A stretch of DNA of 64,000 nucleotides, taken from JAKFEW01 sp036675505 (GTDB lineage: Bacteria; Cyanobacteriota; Sericytochromatia; S15B-MN24; JAQBPE01). The notes under the pieces are model-generated. The model was given only the letters and a program-made list of their open reading frames with translations, did not search any database and had not been told where the DNA came from. This document shows positions 7,678 through 18,995 of this stretch, in pieces. Each line of letters opens with the position of its first letter. Within the stretch, counting starts at the first letter, position 1. The stretch covers positions 79,584-143,583 of the forward strand of contig JAKFEW010000125.1 in assembly GCA_036675505.1 (NCBI GenBank), written 5' to 3'. A program made the translations under genes and the position numbers.

Positions 7678-10600
7678 TCCCCCTGAGGCTGCGGCTGAAG
7701 AACTTCATGAGCTACGCCGAGCTCGACCTCGACCTGCGCGGCATCCACACGGCCGTGCTGACGGGCCCGAACGGCGCCGGCAAGTCGTCGCTGCTCGACG
7801 CGATCACCTACGCCATCTGGGACAAGGCGCGCGCGAGCGCCGACCAGCTCGTGCGGCTCGGCCAGAACGAAATGTGGGTCGAGCTGATTTTCGCCGTCGA
7901 CGGGCGGATCTACCGCCTCTGGCGCCGCAAGCTCACCCGCAAGGGCGCGCCGGCCCAGCTCGAGTTCCACCAGGCGATCGACCCGGCCGCGGCGCTGGTG
8001 GACGACCCGACCGCCCCGGGCGAGGCGGACGAGGCCAGTTACGTGGCGTTGACGGGCGCCAGCGTGCGGGAGACCCAGGCGCGCATCCTCCAAACCGTCC
8101 ACATGGACTACGACACTTTCACGAACTCGGCGTTCATCTTGCAAGGCCGCGCCGATCAGTTCACCACCAAGACGCCGCGCGAGCGCAAGGCCTTGCTCGG
8201 CGAGATCCTCGGCCTGCAACACTACGACGAGCTCGCCCAGGCCGCGCGCGAACGGCACCGCGCCGCCCAGCAGCGTGCGGCGGACCTCGAGGCCGAGCAG
8301 GCGGGGTTGCGTGAACGCGTGGCGGGACGCCCGGCGCTCGAAGCGGAGCTCGCGGCCGCCCAGGACGGCATCGCGTCGCTGAACATGATGATCGCCCAGG
8401 CGGACCAGCGGCAGACGCGCCTCAAGACGGAAGAAGCGGCGCTGCGCTCGGCCGAGGCGGAGGTGGCGAAGGCCGAGGCGGACCGGCAGGCCGCGGCGGA
8501 CACGGTGCGGCGCGTGGACGTCGAGCTCGCGGCACGGCGCGCGGCGATCGCCGACGCCACCGAGCGGGTGGCGGCCCGCAGCGAGACGGAAGCGGCCTAT
8601 GCCGAGTGGCAAGCCGTGCAAGCCGACGAGGGCGCCGCGCGCCGCCGGGCGGACGCCTGGCAGGCCGCCGAGCGCGAGGTCGTGCAGGCGACGTCCGCCC
8701 GCCAGAACGCCTTGCACGCGATCGACCTCGCGCTCTCGCGCGCGCGCCTGGCGCGCGAGGCGCTCGCGAAGGAGGCGGCGGGGATCGCGGCGGCGGTCGC
8801 CGATCGCCCGCGCACGGAGCAGGCCTGGGCCGCGCTGGAAGCGGCGCGCGCCGACGAAGCCGCGTGGGCCGCGAAGCAACGCGCCGACCGCGAGCTCGAG
8901 GCCGAACAGCGCCGGCTCGAGGCGGCGCTCGCCACCTGGCAGGCCCGCGTCGACGCCGAACGGCGTGAGCAGACCGCCCGCAGCAAGGCCACACGGCAGG
9001 AAGCGGCAGAGCGCCCGGCCGTCGAGCGCGCGCTCGCGGGCGTGCGCGCCGAGCTCACGACGCTCGCCGAAGCCGCGGCGGAGCAGGAGCGCGTGCAGGA
9101 GCAGGGCCACGGCGATCGCGGCGCGCGCGACAAGGCCGATCTCGCGCTGGCACAGGCCCGCCAGGGCATCCAGGCCGTCGACGCGAAGCTCGCCCAGCTC
9201 GAGGTCACGCTAGAAATCCACGGCGCCGGCGACCCTGGCCGCAGCCCGCTCCACCGCCAGGTCCACAAGTCCACCGCCTGTCCGCTCTGCGAGACGCCAC
9301 TCAGCGAGGCCGATCTCGCGAAGATCCAGGCCCAGTACGCCCGCGAGCGCGCTGAGCATGAAGATCTCGCCGTGCGGCTCGAGAAGAAACTCGCGCACCT
9401 GGACCAGGCGCTCGCGCATACGCGGGCGCGCTTCAAGGAGCTCAAGGAGCTGCTCAAGGGACGCGAGGCGTTGCAGCGCAAGGAACTCGAGCTCGAGGGG
9501 CGGCTGGCGGCGGTCGAGCGTGCCGAGGCCCTGGCCGCCCACCTGGACGCCGCGATCGCCGAGGAAGCCACGCCGCCCCTCGATGTGAGCGCCGCGCTCG
9601 CAGGCGTCGCCGAGGGCCGGCTTGCGCTCGGGCTCGATCCGGCGGCCGCGGACGCGGCGCGCGAGCGCGCGGCCCAGCACGCCTGGGCCGAGGCGGCGCA
9701 GTGGAAGCTGAACGCCGCGGACGAGCGCACGGCCGCGATCGCCGCCGAAGCGCCCGCGCTGGACGCCGAGATCGCCGCCCAGCAGGCCGCCCAGCAGGCC
9801 GCCATCACCGAGCACGATGCGCTGATTTCACGCCTGCGCGCGACCCAGGCCGCGACCGGCCATGAGCCGGAAGCCCACGCGGCGCTACGCGCCCGCATGG
9901 ACGCGCTGGCCGACGCGCCGGAGCGCTGGTCGCAGCTTCAGCAGGACCTGATCGGGCTGGAAGGCGCGAAGGCGCAGGCCGCCGCCCTCGAGGCCGAGCG
10001 CTTGCGGCACGAGCTCGCGGCCGCGACCGCCGATCGGGCGATCGTCGAGGGCCGCGCGCGGCTCGACCGCCTGCCGGACTGGCAGCGCGAGGCGGCCGCC
10101 GCCGAGGCCGAGATCAAGCGCCTGCGCGAAGAAGAGCGTGCGCGGCACGCTGAGGTCGGTCGCCTCGGGAACGAGCTCGCGCGGCTCGCCGCGGAGGCCG
10201 CCAAGCTCGCGGCGCGCGAGGGCGAATGGAAGGCCGCGATCGAGGACGTCCAGGCATTCAAGGAGTTGACCCAGGCATTCGGCAAGGAGGGCATCCAGGC
10301 GCTCATCATCGAGAACGCCCTGCCCGAGCTCGAAGAGGAAGCCAACCGGCTGCTCGCGCGGATCTCCGACAACCGGATGCACGTCCGCCTCGCCACCCAA
10401 CGCGAGAAGAAGACCGGCGGCGTCGCCGAGACGCTCGAGATCCACATCTCGGACGAGGTCGGCACCCGGAATTACGAGTTGTATTCAGGTGGCGAGGCCT
10501 TCCGCGTCAACTTCGCGCTGCGGCTCGCGCTCTCGCGCCTGCTGGCCAGGCGCGCCGGCGCGCGCCTGCAGACGCTCGTGATCGACGAGGGCTTCGGCAC

Positions 10601-10769
10601 GCAGGACGACCGCGGCCGCGAGCGCCTGGTCGAAGCGATCAACGGGGTCGCCGACGAGTTCGAGCGGATCCTCGTGATCACGCACATCCGAGAGCTCAAG
10701 GATGCTTTCAACACCCAGATCGAAGTCACCAAACGCGGCGGCGTGTCGGAAGTCCGCCTGAGCGCCTAA
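7674..10769 (+). CDS. sbcC: SbcC/Rad50-type ATPase subunit
   Basis: SMC-like ATPase partner of SbcD. The N-terminal half-domain has Walker A GPNGAGKSS; two long Ala/Glu/Arg-rich coiled coils follow, joined by a zinc hook CPLC (Cys536/Cys539). The C-terminal half has the signature YSGGEAFRVNFALRLALSRL and Walker B/D-loop LVIDEGFGTQD. At 1031 residues it has the family's usual length. The start at ATG 7674 overlaps the sbcD stop; the reading frame stays open upstream to 7470 but that part is only the sbcD shadow. Base composition in the coils is extremely GC-rich. hspR follows 15 bp later. Confidence 0.95.
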   Translation: MIPLRLRLKNFMSYAELDLDLRGIHTAVLTGPNGAGKSSLLDAITYAIWDKARASADQLVRLGQNEMWVELIFAVDGRIYRLWRRKLTRKGAPAQLEFHQAIDPAAALVDDPTAPGEADEASYVALTGASVRETQARILQTVHMDYDTFTNSAFILQGRADQFTTKTPRERKALLGEILGLQHYDELAQAARERHRAAQQRAADLEAEQAGLRERVAGRPALEAELAAAQDGIASLNMMIAQADQRQTRLKTEEAALRSAEAEVAKAEADRQAAADTVRRVDVELAARRAAIADATERVAARSETEAAYAEWQAVQADEGAARRRADAWQAAEREVVQATSARQNALHAIDLALSRARLAREALAKEAAGIAAAVADRPRTEQAWAALEAARADEAAWAAKQRADRELEAEQRRLEAALATWQARVDAERREQTARSKATRQEAAERPAVERALAGVRAELTTLAEAAAEQERVQEQGHGDRGARDKADLALAQARQGIQAVDAKLAQLEVTLEIHGAGDPGRSPLHRQVHKSTACPLCETPLSEADLAKIQAQYARERAEHEDLAVRLEKKLAHLDQALAHTRARFKELKELLKGREALQRKELELEGRLAAVERAEALAAHLDAAIAEEATPPLDVSAALAGVAEGRLALGLDPAAADAARERAAQHAWAEAAQWKLNAADERTAAIAAEAPALDAEIAAQQAAQQAAITEHDALISRLRATQAATGHEPEAHAALRARMDALADAPERWSQLQQDLIGLEGAKAQAAALEAERLRHELAAATADRAIVEGRARLDRLPDWQREAAAAEAEIKRLREEERARHAEVGRLGNELARLAAEAAKLAAREGEWKAAIEDVQAFKELTQAFGKEGIQALIIENALPELEEEANRLLARISDNRMHVRLATQREKKTGGVAETLEIHISDEVGTRNYELYSGGEAFRVNFALRLALSRLLARRAGARLQTLVIDEGFGTQDDRGRERLVEAINGVADEFERILVITHIRELKDAFNTQIEVTKRGGVSEVRLSA

Positions 10770-10784
10770 GAGGAGGCCACCCCG

Positions 10785-11183
10785 ATGCCGGAAATGCACC
10801 CGAACGATCGGCCACTGTATATCATCAGCGTGGCCGCCGACCTCGTGAACATGCACCCGCAAACGCTGCGGCTCTACGAGCGGCGCGGCCTGGTGGCGCC
10901 GAAGCGCCAGGGCAAGAATCGCCTCTACTCGCAGAGCGACATCGTGCGCCTGCAATACATCCAGCAGCTCACCCAGGAGCTCGGCATCAACCTCGCCGGC
11001 GTCGAGAAAATCATCCGCCTGCAGATGGAGCTCGAGGAGCTGAAACAGTTCAAGGAACAGGAGCTGAGCCTGATCGAGAACAAGCTCCAGCAGCTGTCAA
11101 TGATGAAGGTGGCGCGAGAAATGGATATCCAGGAGATCAAACATAAAATCCGCGCATCGGCCACAGACGACGAAGACAGCTAA
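10785..11183 (+). CDS. hspR: HspR-like MerR-family heat-shock repressor
   Basis: A 132-residue MerR-type regulator. The N-terminal winged helix has PLYIISVAADLVNMHPQTLR followed by LYERRGLVAPKRQGKNRLYS, very close to HspR, the repressor of dnaK/clpB operons that senses chaperone availability. A coiled-coil dimerisation helix (ELEELKQFKEQELSLIENKL) follows, with a charged tail. The start ATG has a good GAGGAGG site. It sits between sbcC (15 bp) and clpC (310 bp). Control of clpC is the natural inference; imperfect CTTGAG/CTCAAG half-sites of the HspR operator type occur in the gap. Confidence 0.85.
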   Translation: MPEMHPNDRPLYIISVAADLVNMHPQTLRLYERRGLVAPKRQGKNRLYSQSDIVRLQYIQQLTQELGINLAGVEKIIRLQMELEELKQFKEQELSLIENKLQQLSMMKVAREMDIQEIKHKIRASATDDEDS

Positions 11184-11267
11184 TAACCCTTGTTTGTGGG
11201 TAAATGCCATGGTAAGGTAGGCGCCGCTTGCGGCGTGAGGGCCATCACCGCATTCTGGAATGGCTGT

Positions 11268-11287
11268 CTTGAGCGAGCATGCACAAG
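11268..11287. promoter_or_regulatory. Imperfect HAIR-like element (possible HspR site)
   Basis: CTTG-N12-CAAG beginning CTTGAGC; the classical HAIR element is CTTGAGT-N7-ACTCAAG, i.e. CTTG-N13-CAAG, so this one is a base short and the right arm is degenerate. A second CTCAAG half-site follows at 11309-11314. Confidence 0.35.
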
Positions 11288-11328
11288 TTGGGGTGGGCAT
11301 TTCCGCCCCTCAAGTCCAAAATCCGGAT

Positions 11329-11343
11329 GTGGTAGAATACCAC
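11329..11343. promoter_or_regulatory. Palindrome overlapping the candidate clpC -10 box
   Basis: GTGGTA-GAA-TACCAC is a perfect 6-bp inverted repeat covering TAGAAT (11333-11338), the best -10 match upstream of clpC. A protein bound here would block RNA polymerase. Confidence 0.4.
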
Positions 11344-11493
11344 CAGGTTCCGCGTGTCCCGGCGGTCGCCAGACCGGCTTCTCAAGAGCCTTTCGAGCGA
11401 GAGTCACCACGCGGAGTCCAGTCCAAGCTCTTCGAACGCAATTGAATCGCGGTCGGCAACTACAGGTCTGACCCTGGAAAAGGGGGTGTCACC

Positions 11494-13956
<2,463 letters not shown>

Positions 13957-13974
13957 GCCCCCGAATCGCTGACC

Positions 13975-14010
13975 AAAAGGGCCGGTGGACAATGTCCACC
14001 GGCCCTTTTT
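13975..14010. terminator. Bidirectional terminator between clpC and pepA
   Basis: Perfect 16-bp stem (13975-13990 with 13994-14009) around a 3-nt loop, with AAAA at the left arm and TTTTT at the right, so it can stop the convergent clpC (+) and pepA (-) transcripts. Confidence 0.9.
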
Positions 14011-14037
14011 CATCGTCCGGCCCCGGCGGCCGTGGAA

Positions 14038-15549
14038 TCAGCCGACTGCGGCGCGGCGCTCCAGCCATTCGACCAGCATGCGGATGCCCACGCCGGTCGA
14101 GCCCTTCGGCTTGTAGTTCTTGGCTTCCGACAGGTAGGACGGCCCGGCGATATCGAGGTGGACCCAGGGGCCTTCGCCGGCGAAGCGCTTGAGGAACATG
14201 GCCGCGGAGATGGCGTCGCCCTTGCCCTTGTAGATGTTGCGCAAGTCTGCGATGTCGCTCGCGACGTGGTGCTCGTACTCCTCCCAGACCGGGAAGCGCC
14301 AGACGCGCTCGCCGGTCGCCTCGCCGCAGGCCGAGAGCTGGGTCGCCAGGGCGTCGTCCGGCGTGAAGAGGCCGCTGGCCTCATAGCCGAGCGCCATGAT
14401 GATCGAGCCGGTGAGCGTGGCGACGTCCACCGTGGCCTGGGCCTGGTAGTGCTTGGCGCCATATGCCAGCGCGTCGGCGAGGATCAGGCGGCCCTCGGCG
14501 TCGGTGTCGACGCACTCGACCATCAGGCCGTTGTAGGCCTTGAGCAAATCCCCGGGCTTGACCGCCCGGCCGCTCGGCATGTTTTCCGCCATCGGGCACA
14601 GCGCGACGAGGTTGAGCGGCAGCTTCCGCTCCGCCGCCGCCGCGAGCACGCCCATCACGGTGGCGACGCCGTGCATGTCGGTCTTCATCTCCTCCATGCC
14701 CGCGCGCGGCTTGAGGCTGATGCCGCCCGTATCGAAGGTGATGCCCTTGCCCACGAGCACGTACGGCGGCTCGTTCGGCATCTCGTGGCCCTGGTACTCG
14801 ACGACGACGAAACAGGGCGGGTAATCGCTGCCCTGGCCGACGCCCACCAGACAGCCGAAGCCCTCGCGCTTCAGCTCGTCCATCTCGAACACGCGGGTCT
14901 TCATGCCGTGCGCCTTCGCCATCGCCAGCACCGCGTCGCGCAGCTCCGGCACCGGCAGCTTGTTGCCGGGCATGTTCGAGAGGTCGCGCGCGCGGTTCAC
15001 GATCCGCGCGAGCGCGGCGCCGCGGCTCGCGGCCTCGGCCGCCGGGCCCTCCGGCGGGCAGGCCAGCACGAGCGTCTCGAAGGGGCGCTCGTCGTCTTCT
15101 TTTTTGGTGCGGTAGAGCCGGCCGTCATAGGCCGCCATCACCGCGGCTTCGGCAGCCGCGCCCATCGCGACGGCGGGGTCGAGCCCGGTCGGCGGCAGGA
15201 TCGCGACCGACCGGGCCTTGCCCCGCAGCTCGGCCATCGCCTCGCCGACGGCTCGCCGCCAGGCCTCAGCCGTGAGCGTCTCTTTTCCCAGCCCCACCAG
15301 GGCCACGCGCCGCGCGCGCAGGCCGGGCACGGGGAAGAGCACCTCGACCTCCTCGGCTTCGCCCTTGAAGCCGCCGTCCGCCTGCACGGCGGCCAGCGCC
15401 GCCGCAAGGCCGCTGCCCGTCACCATCGGCCGGGGCCCCCCAGCCCCGGCTTCGCCGGGGCCCCAACCGAAAGGGCTCTCGGGCACGCCGATGATCAAGG
15501 CTTCGGCTTCGAGGTCGGGCAAGGGGCGATCGGCGAAGGTGAGCTGCAT
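14038..15549 (-). CDS. pepA: Leucyl aminopeptidase (M17 family)
   Basis: Cytosolic di-metal aminopeptidase of peptide turnover. The C-terminal catalytic domain is complete: VGKGITFDTGGISLKP, KTDMHG, MAENMPSGRAVKPGD, and CVDTDAEGRLILADAL (the family NTDAEGRL signature with Asp for the first Asn). 503 residues from ATG 15549, the usual length; the frame remains open to 15843 but the upstream part overlaps the divergent gene and lacks family similarity. The N-terminal domain starts MQLTFADRPLPDLEAEALII, normal for PepA. It converges on clpC, with a shared terminator. Confidence 0.95.
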   Translation of the reverse strand: MQLTFADRPLPDLEAEALIIGVPESPFGWGPGEAGAGGPRPMVTGSGLAAALAAVQADGGFKGEAEEVEVLFPVPGLRARRVALVGLGKETLTAEAWRRAVGEAMAELRGKARSVAILPPTGLDPAVAMGAAAEAAVMAAYDGRLYRTKKEDDERPFETLVLACPPEGPAAEAASRGAALARIVNRARDLSNMPGNKLPVPELRDAVLAMAKAHGMKTRVFEMDELKREGFGCLVGVGQGSDYPPCFVVVEYQGHEMPNEPPYVLVGKGITFDTGGISLKPRAGMEEMKTDMHGVATVMGVLAAAAERKLPLNLVALCPMAENMPSGRAVKPGDLLKAYNGLMVECVDTDAEGRLILADALAYGAKHYQAQATVDVATLTGSIIMALGYEASGLFTPDDALATQLSACGEATGERVWRFPVWEEYEHHVASDIADLRNIYKGKGDAISAAMFLKRFAGEGPWVHLDIAGPSYLSEAKNYKPKGSTGVGIRMLVEWLERRAAVG

Positions 15550-15663
15550 CGGGGCGGTAATCCTGGCAAAAGCGGCTTGATAAGCGACGTTGGGAGCGAC
15601 CGAATTGTACAGCAGGCGTGCGGCCTGCGCCAGCCGCCCAGCCCCCGGACCGTCGCTCGACCA

Positions 15664-15693
15664 TTGGCGCCGAGCCGCCGCTCTGGCTAGACT
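15664..15693 (+). promoter_or_regulatory. Candidate promoter for the 15727 gene
   Basis: TTGGCG (15664-15669), 18-nt spacer, TAGACT (15688-15693). A perfect 14-bp palindrome GTGGACG/CGTCCAC (15702-15715) begins at about the expected transcription start, a suitable repressor site. Confidence 0.5.
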
Positions 15694-15726
15694 CGGACCA
15701 GGTGGACGCGTCCACGAGGAGGGGTT

Positions 15727-16062
15727 ATGAAGCTGCGGGTGAACTGGGCGCCGGACCAACTGATGACTTTCGAAGAGGTGCTGGTTGAGCCGGGCTATTA
15801 CCTCAACTGCATCAGCGGAGACATCTACCGCCACGACGCGCATCCCGAGGCGACGGCGAAGTTCGTCGGCGCGATCCAGCAGGCGGCCGACGAAGGCCGC
15901 AACACCGTGGAAACACGCATCTGGCTCAAGATCACCGACGACCTCGACCTCACGGAAGGCGACGTCCGCGGCATGCTGCGTGACACCTTCAACGTGCGCA
16001 TGGAGGACCAGGGCCGCCTGGTCTCCCGGGTGCCCTGGCGCCCTGATACACTGAGGGAATGA
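15727..16062 (+). CDS. Hypothetical protein (111 aa)
   Basis: Start ATG 15727 has a strong GAGGAGGGG ribosome site. The product is a small soluble acidic alpha/beta protein (MKLRVNWAPDQLMTFEEVLV..., later TRIWLKITDDLDLTEGDVRG). I do not recognise the family. It overlaps the Nudix gene by 4 nt (ATGA), so the two form an operon and may be functionally linked. It is divergent from pepA. Confidence 0.75.
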   Translation: MKLRVNWAPDQLMTFEEVLVEPGYYLNCISGDIYRHDAHPEATAKFVGAIQQAADEGRNTVETRIWLKITDDLDLTEGDVRGMLRDTFNVRMEDQGRLVSRVPWRPDTLRE

Positions 16063-16604
16063 GCCGCTTCCGCCACTGCCCCGACTGCGGGGCCGCCACC
16101 CGCCCGCACGCCGACGAAGGCCGCGACCGCGACGCCTGTTCGGCGTGCGGCCGGGTCTGGTACCAGAACGCGAAGCCCTGCGCCACGGCCGTCATCGAGG
16201 ATGCGGCCGGGCGTGTTTTGTTGGTGCGGCGGGCCATCGAGCCCTACCGAGGGCTGTGGAACCTGCCGGGAGGCTTCCTGGAAGTCGACGAGCACCCTGA
16301 GGACGGCGCACGCCGGGAGGCGGCCGAAGAGACGGGCCTCGAGGTGGCGCTGCTCGGGCTCGTGGGCGTCTACGTCGACGCGTTCGACGGCGCGGGCGAC
16401 CCGCGTCGGGCGCACGGGTCGCTCAGCCTCGCCTACCGCGCGGTGGCCGTCGGCGGCGCGTTGCGCGAGACCGCTGAATCGTCCGAAGCGGGCTGGTTCG
16501 CGCCCGATGCCTTGCCGCCGGCCGACCAGATCGCCTACGACAACCACCGCCGCACGCTGGCGGACTGGTGCAGACAGGTAAAATCCACTTCAACAAAAGG
16601 TTAA
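16059..16604 (+). CDS. Nudix hydrolase with N-terminal zinc ribbon
   Basis: 181 residues. The Nudix box is complete: G-G-F-L-E-V-D-E...R-R-E-A-A-E-E-T-G-L matches GX5EX7REUXEEXGU, so it should hydrolyse a nucleoside diphosphate linked to another group. An N-terminal CPDC...CSAC pair is a four-Cys zinc ribbon like that of NADH pyrophosphatase (NudC) relatives and ADP-ribose/sugar pyrophosphatases. The exact substrate cannot be read from the sequence. It is translationally coupled to the upstream 111-aa gene; the promoter of the next lipoprotein overlaps its 3' end. Confidence 0.88.
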   Translation: MSRFRHCPDCGAATRPHADEGRDRDACSACGRVWYQNAKPCATAVIEDAAGRVLLVRRAIEPYRGLWNLPGGFLEVDEHPEDGARREAAEETGLEVALLGLVGVYVDAFDGAGDPRRAHGSLSLAYRAVAVGGALRETAESSEAGWFAPDALPPADQIAYDNHRRTLADWCRQVKSTSTKG

Positions 16605-16617
16605 GTTCTGGTATAAT
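16589..16617 (+). promoter_or_regulatory. Extended -10 promoter for lipoprotein-polX
   Basis: TTCAAC (16589-16594), 17-nt spacer, TATAAT (16612-16617) preceded by TGG, giving an extended -10. It overlaps the last codons of the Nudix gene and lies 32 bp before the lipoprotein start. Confidence 0.8.
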
Positions 16618-16649
16618 CGGCACGTCCCCTTCGAGTCGGAGATCGTGCC

Positions 16650-17201
16650 ATGCCCGTTCGTGCGCTCCTGGTCCTCGTTTCCGCCGCTTTGTTGGCCGGC
16701 TGCGCCGCTCCCGGTGTGCCGACCCATGCGGTGCCGTCCCGTGGCGCCGCGCTGGACATGGCCGCGGCCGCGGACCCCGCGCTCAAGGCCGACCTCGCCC
16801 GCTTCACGAAGGAAGAGGGCCGCCGCGTCACCGCGAAGCACATCGCGATGAACGAAGGCCGTGGCGCCGGCGAGCTGCGCGTGCGGCTCTCGCCCGAGGA
16901 GCAAACGTTGCTCGTGCAACTCTACCGGCTGCACCCACGCGCGGTGCCGGCGGAGCAATTCCCGAAGGGCCTCATCGATCGCACGATGGCGCACCTCGTG
17001 ACGCTGCACCGCTTCAAGCTGCCGGCGGCGCCCCGCCTCGCTCCAGGCACCTTGGCCACCGAGATGCGCACGCGCGTCTACCGCGACGGCGACGGCAAGA
17101 CGCTCGCTTACGAGAGCTTCGTCGCCTCGGAAACCTTCCAGCTGTTCGGCAAGTACGACCTGCAAGGCCGCATCCTCAAGATCGACGTCGAGACCTTCTA
17201 G
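16650..17201 (+). CDS. Putative lipoprotein (183 aa)
   Basis: Signal peptide with lipobox LLAGC (Cys18), so a lipid-anchored envelope protein. The mature part has a helical segment (LARFTKEEGRRVTAKHIAMN) and a C-terminal beta-like region ending FGKYDLQGRILKIDVETF. No known domain recognised. It is driven by the extended -10 promoter at 16589-16617 and lies 4 bp upstream of polX. Confidence 0.75.
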   Translation: MPVRALLVLVSAALLAGCAAPGVPTHAVPSRGAALDMAAAADPALKADLARFTKEEGRRVTAKHIAMNEGRGAGELRVRLSPEEQTLLVQLYRLHPRAVPAEQFPKGLIDRTMAHLVTLHRFKLPAAPRLAPGTLATEMRTRVYRDGDGKTLAYESFVASETFQLFGKYDLQGRILKIDVETF

Positions 17202-17205
17202 CGCG

Positions 17206-18891
17206 ATGGCGATGATGGACAAGGCCGGTGTGGTGGCGGCGCTCGAGGAGATGGCGTTGCTGCTCGAGCTGGCAGACGCCAACGTCTTCAAGGTGCGCGC
17301 CTTCCAGAATGGCGCCCGCGCGCTCGAGGGGCTCCAGGCCCCGATCGACGAGGCGCTCGCGGATGGCTCGCTCAAGGCCGTGAAAGGCATCGGCCAGGGC
17401 CTGCTCGCGGACATCAAGGCGCTGGTCGAGACCGGCCGCCTGGGCGCGCTCGACGAGCTGCGCGCGGCCACCCCGCCCGGGCTGATCGAGATGTTCGAGA
17501 TCCCCGGCCTCGGCCCCAAGAAGGTCAAGGCGATCCATGCGGGGCTGGGCATCGCCTCGGTGGGTGAGCTCGAGTACGCCGTGCTGGAGAACCGGCTCGT
17601 CGACCTGGCGGGGTTCGGCGCGAAGACCCAGGCGAAAATCGGCCAGGCGATCGAGGCCTGGAAGCGCCACCGCGGCAAGCGCCTGCTGTCCGACGTGTTG
17701 CCGGCCGCCGAGGCGCTGGTCGCGGCGCTCGCGGGCAAACCGGGCGTCGTTGCGGCGGCGTTGGCGGGCGGCCTGCGCCGCCGCGCCGAGACGGCCCGCG
17801 ACATCGATCTCGTGATCGGCACCGAGGATGCCGCCGGCGCACGCTCGGCCCTGGCTGCGCTGCCGGGCGTCGAGGCGGAGGGCGAGACCCTGAGAGTGGC
17901 CGGCGGGTTGCCGCTCGACGCGGCGTACGTCGCGCCCGCAGGCTTCGGCGCGGCGCTCCTGGTGGGCACCGGCAGCGAGGGCTGGGTCGCGGCGGTGATT
18001 GATCACGCCGCCGCACGCGGCCTGCGCCTCGATGGGACGGGCCTGTGGCGCGGGGACGAGCGACTGCCCACGCCGGACGAGGCGGCCGTCTTCACGGCAC
18101 TCGGGCTGCCGGCCATGCCGCCCGAATTGCGCGAGTCCGCGGCGCCCACCGTGCCGGCCGGCGCATTGGTGGCGAAGGACGACCTGCAAGGCGTCTTCCA
18201 TGTCCACACCAATTACAGCGACGGCACCGCCACCGTGCGCGACATGGCGCTCGCGGCCAAGGCGCTCGGCTGGCGCTACATTGGCATTTCCGACCACAGC
18301 GAGGCGGCCTTCTACGCCCGCGGCCTGACGCGCGCGCGCATCGAGGAACAGCGCCGGGAGATCGATGCGCTGAACGCCGAGCTCGAGGGCATCACGATCC
18401 TGCAAGGCATCGAGGCCGACATCCTGGCCGACGGCGCGCTCGACTACGACGATGAGACGCTGGCCGGCCTGGATTTCGTGATCGGCTCGGTCCACTCCCG
18501 CTTCGGCCAGGACCGCGAGGCGATGACCAACCGGCTGGTGAAGGCGCTCGGGCACCCGCGCCTCACGATGCTCGGCCACATGTCGGGGCGCCTGCTGCTG
18601 TCGCGCGACCCCTACGACTTCGACCTCGACGCCGTCCTCGAGGCGGCGGCGCGCCACGGCAAGGCGATCGAGCTGAACGCCAACCCGCACCGCCTCGACA
18701 TCGACTGGCGCTACCTGGCGCGCGCGCGCGACATGGGCATCGCGATCGCGATCAACCCCGACGCCCACAGCCCGGAAGGGCTCGCCGACGTCCGCTGGGG
18801 CGTCGAGATGGCCCGCAAGGGTGGCCTGACCGCGGCCGACGTGCTGAACACGGCACCGCTCGCGGCGGTGCGCGATCGCCTCAAAGCCTGA
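17206..18891 (+). CDS. polX: DNA polymerase/3'-5' exonuclease PolX
   Basis: Family-X repair polymerase fused to a PHP nuclease. N-terminal helix-hairpin-helix region (LKAVKGIGQGLLADI, IPGLGPKKVKAIH), then a Pol-beta-like palm with RDIDLVIG holding two metal Asp and a third in PLDAAYV; the usual Arg after it and the TGS-x-x-HN motif are altered (TGSEGW). The C-terminal PHP domain is intact: FHVHTNYSDGT, ISDHSE, GIEADI, GSVHSRF, GHMSGR, NPDAHS. 561 residues, standard length. The polymerase site may therefore be weakened while the PHP nuclease looks active. Promoter shared with the upstream lipoprotein. Confidence 0.92.
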   Translation: MAMMDKAGVVAALEEMALLLELADANVFKVRAFQNGARALEGLQAPIDEALADGSLKAVKGIGQGLLADIKALVETGRLGALDELRAATPPGLIEMFEIPGLGPKKVKAIHAGLGIASVGELEYAVLENRLVDLAGFGAKTQAKIGQAIEAWKRHRGKRLLSDVLPAAEALVAALAGKPGVVAAALAGGLRRRAETARDIDLVIGTEDAAGARSALAALPGVEAEGETLRVAGGLPLDAAYVAPAGFGAALLVGTGSEGWVAAVIDHAAARGLRLDGTGLWRGDERLPTPDEAAVFTALGLPAMPPELRESAAPTVPAGALVAKDDLQGVFHVHTNYSDGTATVRDMALAAKALGWRYIGISDHSEAAFYARGLTRARIEEQRREIDALNAELEGITILQGIEADILADGALDYDDETLAGLDFVIGSVHSRFGQDREAMTNRLVKALGHPRLTMLGHMSGRLLLSRDPYDFDLDAVLEAAARHGKAIELNANPHRLDIDWRYLARARDMGIAIAINPDAHSPEGLADVRWGVEMARKGGLTAADVLNTAPLAAVRDRLKA

Positions 18892-18904
18892 GGCCGGATG
18901 AAAA

Positions 18905-18942
18905 AGAAGCGGGGTCGGACGCCATTGTCCGACCCCGCTTCT
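18905..18942 (-). terminator. Strong terminator reading on the minus strand
   Basis: Perfect 16-bp stem (18905-18920 with 18927-18942), 6-nt loop. The T-tract (CTTTTTCATC) follows on the minus strand; the plus side has CCAAAAC instead. It thus ends a minus-strand transcript from 19.0-19.3 kb and may only incidentally stop polX. Confidence 0.8.
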
Positions 18943-18995
18943 CCAAAACTCGGCCACCGCACGCCGTTGTGTGGCGGGAGTTCATTTGCCGCTGT

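Larger units (their letters stand above)
11184..11493. other. hspR-clpC intergenic control region
   Basis: 310 bp without a gene. It contains HAIR-like half-sites (11268-11287, CTCAAG at 11309-11314), a candidate -10 TAGAAT at 11333-11338 inside a palindrome (11329-11343), a further CTCAAG in GGCTTCTCAAGAGCC near 11375, and an untailed GC hairpin CGCCGC-TT-GCGGCG near 11222-11235. The clpC leader is therefore about 150 nt long. Confidence 0.55.
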
